NCBI GenBank assembly: GCA_040143965.1
Contig: JASJQH010006890.1
Span: 1 to 52,309, forward strand
DNA from: Basidiobolus ranarum
Lineage: Eukaryota > Basidiobolomycota > Basidiobolomycetes > Basidiobolales
Reading direction: 5' to 3'
Length of the DNA stretch: 52,309 nucleotides
The notes below the pieces were generated by a model. That model saw only the letters and a program-made list of their open reading frames with translations. It had not been told where the DNA came from and ran no database searches. Shown in pieces: positions 44,716 through 52,309 of the stretch; the first letter of the stretch is position 1; each line of letters starts with the position of its first letter. A program made the translations under genes and the position numbers.

Positions 44716-46324
44716 CTAGTTGGATAAACTCTTGAAATTGGCAGTGGTCACACTCTTAGGACGCTCAATAGGCATACCTAATGCGCGGTCCCAGATGAGC
44801 TGGGTGAGGACACCAAGGGAGCGGGAGACACCAAACAAAACAGTGTAGAAATCCTGCTCAGCAAGGCCGTAATGCTTGAGTAGAACACCACTATGGGCAT
44901 CAACGTTGGGCCAAGGGTTCTTGGTTTTACCATGCTCAGTCAGAACATCGGGCACAACCTTGTATAACTGACTAACCATCTTAAATAGTGGATCATTAGG
45001 CAAGTGCTTCAAAGCAAATTCACGTTGGCAGGTATACCGAGGGTCGGTCTTACGCAGAACAGCATGTCCATATCCCGGAACAACCTGACCTGATTTCAGA
45101 GTCTTCCAGACATACTCCTTAATAGTTTCATCACTCACCTCATCGCTGCCCAGCTCATCACGCATTCTCATGATCCATCGAAGTACCTCCTGATTTGCCA
45201 GTCCATGAAGAGGGCCAGCAAGACCATTGAGTCCAGAGGCAAAGGATAGATATGGGTCGGAAAGTGCGCTACCTACAAGATGAGTCGCATGAGCACTTAC
45301 ATTTCCTCCTTCGTGATCTGAATGAATTGTCAAATAAAGACGCATCAATTCAACGAACTCCTTATTGTCACCAAAGCCTAGGACTGTGGAGATGTTTTGA
45401 CCATAATCCGCATCACGACTAATGTTAGGCATCTGGCCATTCTTAAATACATTTTGGTAGATTCGACCTGCAATATTTGGCAGTTTGGCTATGAGATTCA
45501 TTGAATCCTCATATGTGTATTCCCAATATTTACTTTTGGGAACACCATCCTGATATGCTTTCGCGAACTCGCTTTCACTCTGAAGTGCAGTCACTGCTAA
45601 AGAAAATTGAGTCATAGGATGCACGGTTTTAGGAGTGTTATCAAGCAGATCCTTGACGAATTGCGGAACCTCAGCACGAGCAGCCCATTCAGAGGACAAA
45701 TAGTTGGCCTGTTCAGTAGTTGGGACTTCACCAGTAGCTAATAGCCAGAAAAGACCCTCAGGCAATGGTTCGTTTCCAGTAGAGGCAGACGGAAGTTGTT
45801 GTTGGCATTCAGGGATGGTCAAGCCACGGAAGCGGATACCCTCCTCAGGATCTAATAAAGATCCCTCCCAAACAAGACCTTTGATCCCACGCATACCACC
45901 ATACACCTATTTGAAATGAAAGTTTAGACAATAGGATAGTGTGAATTTCTTCATTATGATCAAAGAGTACCATGTCTACGGTGACATTTCCCAAGACTTT
46001 AGAGCCATGCTCTTTCTTGATTCTCTTGACCTCTTCTTGTCTTTCAGGAATCAATTGGGCAAGTCTATCTTTTAAGTTCTACAATAAACAGTCAATTCAG
46101 TAAGAAAATTTAAAGCTAGAATAATGAAGAGTATATACTGTAGTGGATTTGTGACGTATGAAGTTTGTGGAAGTGGCTACGGCTAGCTGACGACGAACAG
46201 AGAGCTAATGGTTATCAGGTACGGTTAGTAAAACACAAGCCACCTAAAATCAGCCATGTGCATAAAAAGAGTAGAATAGTACCTTTAATACAGTAGAAGG
46301 AAGAGAATTACGGAGTAGAGACAT
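44716..46324 (-). CDS. CIT1: Citrate synthase, mitochondrial
   Basis: Condenses oxaloacetate and acetyl-CoA in the TCA cycle. Exons 46283-46324, 46139-46204, 45971-46078 and 44716-45906 on the minus strand join in phase to 468 residues. The presequence is [14 protein letters not shown] then [20 protein letters not shown], rich in Arg/Ser/Leu without acids. The mature start [18 protein letters not shown] is typical. Catalytic residues are His of [13 protein letters not shown], His of [16 protein letters not shown] and Asp of [10 protein letters not shown]. No C-terminal peroxisomal tripeptide is present (it ends KSLSN), so this is the mitochondrial form. The three short 5' exons split the presequence, a common fungal layout. 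A TATA box lies 42 bp before the start. Confidence 0.97.
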
Positions 46325-46729
46325 GATTGAGAAAACTAATACTTGACTGCTTTTGGCATCAGCGTCTTTTATACGAACATAGGATAGGTACTCTCCCCTT
46401 ACTTTGTCGTCACACATTCACCCACAACTAGCATTCTCCCCCCAAAAACCTTCAATAAACAAACCAGTAATATCCAAGCCAAATGCGCAATATCAAGTTA
46501 GTAGTTTATGTCATGGTGTTCAGATGACGCTTATTTTTCCTATACTTGTATATCTTAGAGACTTAGCAATTATCGTATTTTTGAAATCCTTAGCGCTGTA
46601 AAGAAACGCCATTGGGCTAAAGAAACTGGTTGGTCAAATGTAGACACACGTGATAACTAGCAATATATTAATGATGTGTGCTTGGAGATTTAAGCTGAAA
46701 ACCCAAACTTGCTTCTACAAAAGGAATCA
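46325..46729. other. Gap between citrate synthase and Cys-rich peptide
   Basis: A 405-bp divergent gap. It has the citrate-synthase TATA box at 46366-46373 (minus strand) and CTCCCC/TTACTTTGTCG-like sequence beyond. No gene seen. Confidence 0.45.
46366..46373 (-). promoter_or_regulatory. TATA box of citrate synthase
   Basis: TATAAAAG on the minus strand, 42 bp before the ATG at 46324. Confidence 0.6.
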
Positions 46730-47017
46730 ATGTTCACATCGCTTTGTCTTATTTGCTCGTGGACGATATCCGGGATTAGTCATGCTAAATTCATCTTAGA
46801 TTGCAACTGTCTTGAAACTAAAGACCTCAGCAGATGCCTTTGCCAATCGGGAGTTGACTGCTTTAATGTGCTTATTTATCGTAATTTGACTGTCTTTGAC
46901 GACGGATTAGCAAGATTTAATCACAATTGCATAAATAGCATAAATACTAGCTTGCACGATATTTGCGATAAGAGAACCAGTATTATTGAAGAGCATATGG
47001 ACCTTTTCTTACACTGA
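46730..47017 (+). CDS. Small Cys-rich secreted protein (95 aa), effector-like
   Basis: The ATG at 46730 gives MFTSLCLICSWTISGISHA, a probable signal peptide cleaved after SHA. The mature part, about 76 residues, has seven cysteines in a DCNC - RCLC - VDC - NC - IC pattern, one N-glycosylation site (NLT), another at NTS, and a C-terminal half with paired acidic and basic residues (LHDICDKRTSIIEEH). No family is recognised. The size, signal peptide and Cys content match secreted effector-like or wall proteins of fungi, but the odd cysteine count leaves one unpaired unless it dimerises or an exon is missing. There is no TATA box of strong form upstream. It may be a chance frame, though signal peptide plus Cys pairs is unusual for one. 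Confidence 0.45.
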   Translation: MFTSLCLICSWTISGISHAKFILDCNCLETKDLSRCLCQSGVDCFNVLIYRNLTVFDDGLARFNHNCINSINTSLHDICDKRTSIIEEHMDLFLH

Positions 47018-47448
47018 GCGGCATCCTAAATTGCAGGTCCGGAACAAATTCATATGCAATACTAAGCTTCTAAATTCGAGGTAGTCAAATAGTGAATGGT
47101 GGCTTAACTGATCGATGCAAGTATAAGATAGTATTCTAATACCTCCGGATACGTCACTGATACCTTTCGGGTGCTGATATAGTCTGGGTAAAAGTTAGCT
47201 GATATACTGTTTACGCACTGATCTTGATATATAGTAATTCATCTTGTAACAAATAATCCGAATTTATGTATGTGACTAATTGGTTACGTGGTTTTGTGTC
47301 TTTGCCAAGCTTGTAATATCTAAAGTTGCTACTTATTTCCTTGACTGGTTGGCCTTGGTATCTTTTGAACTAGATTTTTATATCATTGGCGGTGAAAACA
47401 TAGTTCGAATTTAAATCTTAAATATTATCAAGTATCATTGACCGGTGG
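47018..47448. other. Gap upstream of the Tag1-like gene
   Basis: A 431-bp AT-rich spacer; TATATA-like sequence near 47226-47233. No gene seen. Confidence 0.45.
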
Positions 47449-50013
47449 ATGATGGTCAAGTTTCAACTAAATCCAAACGAACAAAATTCTGGTCCAAGTA
47501 ATCAGCTTGAGGGGGGACGTGCAGGAAAAAGTCAACAAGAAATTGAGGATGAAATCTTCGAAGAACATTCTGCTGTTAGTGAGCGCACACCACTTTTAGC
47601 GACCTCCAAAGATGCTCCATTGTATTCCGATACTACACACGCACGAGCTGGAGCTTCAACCAACGGTTTATCTTCAACTCAAGATCCAGTCCTGCCAAAG
47701 CACCCAGAATTTTTAAAAGTTATCAAAAAGTGGTGGCAAGATTTATCTACTGTAACAAAATGGGTTATTATAACGACAATAATCTTCGTCTTTCAGCTGC
47801 TCTTCTTCATTATTTCATTAAAAGTTGTCGCCCCGATAACAACTCGAAATGCAATCGAGCAAGCTGAGCTCGATTTTAACTCCATAGAAGTAAAAACTAG
47901 TGGCTCTTCCTTCTCGATAACTGGTAATGCCACAATAAGTAATTTGGGGAACGTGAAAATCACCTCAGACCCAGTAGATTTGGATGTTTACTATCTGAGC
48001 AACCTACTTGGAAATATAGCTTTGCCTTCATTGACCCTCTCTCCTCAGAATAATCAATTTCTTATCAACTCTACTTTACATATTCTTCAGCCTATCGTTA
48101 TGGAGAAATTCGCGAATGATATGATTTTTACCGATTCTCTTGAATGGGACCTACAAGGAAAGATGAACTTCTACTCCAAAGCTGCCGACATTAAACAATA
48201 TTCTTTAAATAAGAAAATCGCTTTAACAGGTGATAAGGGATTGACGGACACTTACATTGTGATTTTTACTAATCGACTTTAACATTGCTAATCGTAGGAT
48301 TTAATGGTGTAAAGGATATACAATTGAGTACCTTCAGCTTAAACTCTGATAACTTTAACCATGGCATCAGCTTTCTGGCTGGGCTATCATTTTGGAATCC
48401 ATCCAACGTCACCTTGCATCCTGGAGATTTGGCCTTTGGATTGTATTACCAAGGCTTTCAAATTGCTCATGGATCGACTGTAGACCCCGTTGTTACACCT
48501 GGGGAAAATGAATTGATTATATCAGGAAACATGGCTAGTATATCGGATGACACTGTATATATGACTGATTTCCTGAACAGGTATCTGAAAGGGGACTTGC
48601 TACAGGTGGAAGTGAGAGGGCTCGATTCAAAATCCGCTCCTTGGCTTCATAGAGCTCTTCAAAATATTCAAACTAAGGTTCAGGTTCTAGGAAAGCCAGA
48701 GCCTATATATATTACCGATATGTCTCTTGCAAACACGAGTATTGAATTTGATGATGAAGGTTACGCGGTTTTCTTGAATGGTGTCTTAGAAGCTACTCTT
48801 AAGTTGCCAACGGTTTTCAAATCCCTTCCCATACGACTTAAGCAAACATCTGAAGTTTGCGTCTATAGACTTGAAAAATGTGTACCATTTGCTAAGTTTT
48901 ACATTCCATCGTGTTCCATGGAGACTGTTGCCGAGAATGGCTTTACCTCCATAAAAGCCGAACTAGCAGAGATCCGACTAGTTGCTCTGCCAGAGGCTCA
49001 AGAAGAATTCTCGCAAGTAATTGAAGAATTTTTCACCAGCGACAATCTTATATTTCAAGTTACTGGTCACACCACCATCACAACTGAGACCGCCATTGGC
49101 TTGTTGGACTTGGAACTGGACTCTTTTACTGAGTTTGTGGATTTAAAGGGTCTCTTTGCTCTTCAACACCCTCCCATACATGTCGAAAATACTCAAATGT
49201 CAAAGGCTTCTCAAGATCTTTCATTCGAGTCCAAGGTGATTTTACATAGTAGTAGTAATGTATTGGTGAAGTTGGGGCCGGTCATGCTCGATCTTATGTA
49301 TTCGGATATCAAGATTGGCGAGACATGGATACCAAATTTACAAATCCACCCTGGAGAGAATAGTGTTGATGTCTATACTCAATTAACCATCTCAAATGAT
49401 CCTCAATTAAACCACACAATCAATGAGATGTTTTCACAGCATATACAAGGTATTCTAATAGTTCTTTAGCTCCTTTTTTTGAACATAGGCTAATGATTTG
49501 AATTCAGGTGTTGATTTAACTTTCACGGTTAAGGGAACTAGTGACTCTAGTGATATCGAGCCATTGAGCCGGATTTTACAGCAATATTCGCATACGTTTA
49601 CCATACCTGGCTACAGCAGAAGCTTGGTTGAGGCAACCGCGTTCCATATGTTTTTTGGGTCCATCTCCACTCAAATTACCAACCCCATAAAAGAACTTCC
49701 GCTTAAAATTCGCGCTTTAAATAGTACCTTGACTATTGAAAACCACAAAGTTGGCGATGTAAATGTTCAATTTCGTGAGGATTCTTGGTTTACGCCCCTC
49801 AATATACCCCCAAATAAGAGCTCAAGGACTCCTCGACTCCCAGTCTCGTTCACTGAAGATGGCCATAAAAAACTAAAAGCGAATCAGGGAAATGAAGTGG
49901 AATTAGATATTGAAGCTAAAATCCAGGTCGAAGTAAACAAAGTGCAACTTTTCTTGACGTACAAGGAATCCGGTATCGTGACTAAAGTGAACGGTTGGTT
50001 TTTCAGTGAGTAA
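47449..50013 (+). CDS. DUF3712 vacuolar membrane protein, Tag1-like
   Basis: In budding yeast Tag1 is a vacuolar membrane protein that helps end autophagy in prolonged starvation. Exons 47449-48229, 48298-49449 and 49508-50013 join in phase to 812 residues (yeast Tag1 is about 610). The N-terminal 100 residues are cytosolic and polar, with SERTPLL (an acidic di-Leu-type EExxxLL/ERTPLL sorting signal for vacuoles). One membrane segment follows at about residues 105-127 (WVIITTIIFVFQLLFFIISL), then a long luminal part. Repeated DUF3712 blocks include FNGVKDIQLSTFSLNSDN, LHPGDLAFGLYYQGFQI, EVRLVAL-like strands, IKIGETWIPNLQIHPGENSV and FTVKGTSDSSDIEPLSRIL. Several NxS/T sites lie in the luminal part. 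The protein has type II topology. ATG 47449 and 47452 are both possible starts. Confidence 0.82.
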
Positions 50014-51292
50014 TTCAAACACCGTTTGGAGGCTTGCTTGACATTATTAGTTCGGTCATCATTTGTATTAATTCCTTGCTAAATATTACTTGATTTTTTC
50101 TCTTTTATAAACCATATATCCCCATTGTGTCATGATGATCTTTACTTTTGGCTATTACATTTAGTATATTGTATTTCCAAGTGCTGGATTGACTAGTGTG
50201 TACGATAGTTAGCTAGTTAAATGCGTTGAATAAGTTAGCTTAAGCACCTAACATACATTGGTTCAACAATACGATTGAGTAATAATCTTACTACTCGGTC
50301 ACCACTATCACATTGATCAAGTTATCAGTATAGCAGTGATCGGTTGGTAAATAACGATGGTTCATTTATGAGTCTTTTATCACACTAGCCTAAATAAGTT
50401 TGTGTTCCAGGTTTAAGTCAATCGTTTATTTCATTAGAACAGATACCAACTGATACAAATATTCTGCGAATGTCTCGCTTACTAAAGTATCAGTTACATA
50501 GATATCATATTAGCCATAGAAGTGCAATACAACCGGAGTTATCAATGGATTACAGCCAGGGTTCAATTTCGTCTATTGGGCAGCTAGCAAGCGTTGAGAC
50601 TTGGCACGAGTAATTTTTACTACTCAAGTTCTTACTACCGTAGCCAGAAAACACAATACCCTCAATCATGCAAGCATCAATGGTCAAGAAAATTTAGATC
50701 TCGGGTATCAGCATGGCTCTAACTTTGAAGTCGAAGGTAGCCCTGTGAGATCTGACCGAGGAGAAGAATGATAGTAAAGATGCACCAGGACTCGATAGTA
50801 CAAGTTCTGTAGATACTGTACTCTTCGACCTACCCTCACAGGTAGTAAATACCCTTGACCAGTCATTACCTCAGCAAGCGCTACCTGATCAAGTCCAAGA
50901 GAATTCAGTACAGGGAGGTCATGCTCTGTCCAATTCAGATCAAACACTAACTATCCGAAAGCAAAGAAATCTCTCAGATACTTGGCTTGATAACAAACAG
51001 AGATTTTCATAAGAAATAATTGAATATATAGAGATAGAAATAACAAATATGATTGAGATTTTAAACTTCAACACTCCTCTAAAATTTTGAAGAATATGGG
51101 CGCAACTTCAAATCAATGAGATTTGTGAAAATTGGAGTTTTGTAAAGAATTGTCAAGAAATCATACCATTGATCACTATTGAAAATAATGGTGGCTTCAT
51201 TAGAGTTTTCTTAATCATATAGCTTACTTTATAGTGTATGAAATTGCTATATACTCAGTTTCAGTCATTAAAAGCATTATTTCGATCAATAG
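50014..51292. other. Gene-poor stretch before the ABC transporter
   Basis: Contains the Tag1-like 3' UTR and, presumably, unplaced 5' exons and the promoter of the transporter. Two overlapping open stretches (about 50598-50771 and 50749-51012, different frames) are Ser/Asp/Gln-rich with no ATG context or family resemblance. Confidence 0.4.
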
Positions 51293-52309
51293 ACAGAAAC
51301 CTCCAGGAGAAAAAGAACTGCCCCTCTTGATATGACACCAAATCAATTCTTCCCTGCGCTTGCTGGTGTTTTTGTACTGAATGGATTTGCTAATTTTGGG
51401 CAGGTAGTAACAACGAAGCTAGCTTCCGAACAAATCACAGGTCGTCTTCGTAACAATCTTTATCGTAGTATCATGAGCCAAGAAATAGCATTTTTAGATG
51501 CTACGCGTAGTTCTGATCTAGTCAGTCGATTGACTTTAGATACTACTGTAGCGGCTAAAACTGTGACTAGTAATTTATCTGACGGATTGAGATGTTTAGC
51601 CTCAGCCATTGTAGGCTTCGGTATGATGATATATATTTCTCCTAAACTTTCGTGGACCATGATGGGATTTGTCCCGCCATTTGCTGTTGGAGCAGCCATG
51701 TATGGTAGACAAGTTCAAAAGCTTTCGCGCTCAACTCAAGATGCTCTGAGTGATATTAATGTGACCGCTGAAGAACGCATCAGCAATATACGTACTGTTC
51801 GTGCTTTTACTAAAGAAGACGCGGAGGCTCAATTCTACGAAAGTCAAGTCAACAACATTCTAAAGTTGGCAAAAAAAGAGGCTTACGCTAGTGGAATCTT
51901 TTATGGTGTTGCTGGTATGTCAGGAAACTTAAATTTTTTGGCGGTATTATCCATGGGAGGTATCATGGTTCTCAATAATGAGATATCGATCGGGACATTA
52001 TCTTCCTTCCTCATATATACATCCCATGCTGGTTATTCCATGATGGGATTGACTTCATTCTTTGCAGAAACTATGAAAGGCTTGAGTGCTTGTACCAGAC
52101 TCTTCCAATTACTAGAGCGTAAACCTGATAATTTAGTAAATGGTCAACAGACCATCCCTGGGCTTAAGGGGAAAATCGAATTTGAGAATGTCGATTTTGC
52201 TTATCCTACTCGCCCTGACCATCAAGTATTCAAACAACTTAGCTTCACTTTAAATGCACACTCCGTTCCTGCCATCGCTGGGGCGTCTGGTGCTGGTAAG
52301 ACCACTTTG
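51293..52309 (+). CDS. ABC transporter half-molecule, ABCB10/Mdl1-like (partial, cut by window end)
   Basis: A mitochondrial inner-membrane exporter type; family roles include peptide efflux (Mdl1) and heme/biliverdin-linked transport (ABCB10). An uninterrupted frame runs from an acceptor at 51292 (exon from 51293) or from an in-frame ATG at 51332 to the window end. It reads FFPALAGVFVLNGFANFGQV, ITGRLRNNLYRSIMSQEIAF, TSNLSDGLRCLASAIVGFGM, AEERISNIRTVRAFTKEDAE, KGLSACTRLFQLLERKP and IEFENVDFAYPTRPDHQVFK. It ends inside the Walker A motif AGASGAGKTTL. RPDxxVF before Walker A and EERISNIRTVRAF are ABCB10 hallmarks. The first membrane helix and mitochondrial presequence expected upstream are not found contiguously, so at least one 5' exon lies before 51293 or the gene is N-terminally shortened. 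Confidence 0.9.

Noticed and set aside
50598-51012. Two open stretches in different frames, Ser/Asp/Gln-rich (for example DAPGLDSTSSVDTVLFDLP), before the ABC transporter
   Set aside because: No ATG, no splice partner of suitable phase, and no family resemblance. They do not form one frame: the first ends at 50771. Kept only as a note.

Overview
This window looks like nuclear DNA of an early-diverging (non-Dikarya) filamentous fungus. It is AT-rich, genes lie on both strands, and most are cut by many short GT-AG introns of about 45-100 bp, often with a CTAAC/CTAAT-like branch site. The gene set mixes typical fungal genes (RHO1, LCB2, an S9 peptidase, mitochondrial citrate synthase, a Tag1-like DUF3712 protein) with genes often missing from yeasts and most Dikarya (FANCL, RSPRY1-like, MUL1-like, an N-type truncated hemoglobin). 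I cannot name the species. Gene models come from reading frames, splice signals and protein-family recall only; no search was run.

Layout. 0.1-3.1 kb: phospholipase D (-). 3.6 kb: tiny secreted peptide (+). 3.8-7.5 kb: divergent FANCL (-) and UBX-domain protein (+). 7.8-10.5 kb: convergent mitochondrial PP2C phosphatase (+) and PRELI/UPS lipid-transfer protein (-). 11.8-12.7 kb: RHO1 (+). 13.4-14.3 kb: unassigned multi-exon gene. 15.7-18.6 kb: a glutamine-synthetase-like gene whose exons run on in frame from a trihelix DNA-binding domain. 19.0-21.7 kb: MUL1-like E3 ligase and RPA32 (+). 21.7-23.5 kb: repeat-rich stretch with one possible small gene. 23.6-25.8 kb: divergent SANT/Myb protein (-) and WDR83 (+). 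26.0-30.3 kb: RSPRY1-like E3 ligase and a PAS-only protein (-). 32.0-33.7 kb: truncated hemoglobin and Ubc1/UBE2K (+). 34.0-37.7 kb: divergent S9 peptidase (-) and a secreted aromatic-repeat protein (+). 38.0-39.6 kb: LCB2 (-). 41.4-43.8 kb: an Rrm4-type RNA-binding protein (-). 44.7-46.3 kb: citrate synthase (-). 46.7 kb: small Cys-rich secreted protein (+). 47.4-50.0 kb: Tag1/DUF3712 protein (+). 51.3 kb to the end: ABCB10/Mdl1-type transporter (+), cut by the window edge.

Themes. Ubiquitin-system genes recur (FANCL, UBX protein, MUL1-like, RSPRY1-like, Ubc1), as do mitochondrial ones (PP2C, PRELI, MUL1-like, citrate synthase, ABC transporter, possibly the SANT protein). Nothing suggests a metabolic cluster; the order looks like ordinary fungal housekeeping synteny. 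No rRNA, tRNA, CRISPR or recognisable transposon protein was found.

The most unusual object is the trihelix-glutamine synthetase gene. All ten exons join in phase, no in-frame ATG exists that could start the enzyme part alone next to its first exon, and several positions expected to hold metal or ATP ligands are substituted. It may be a DNA-binding protein with a pseudo-glutamine-synthetase sensor domain. Other notable points are a 9-nt microexon that carries the catalytic histidine of the phospholipase D first HKD motif, and an Rrm4 homolog (three RRMs plus MLLE repeats) outside the smut fungi where that protein is studied.
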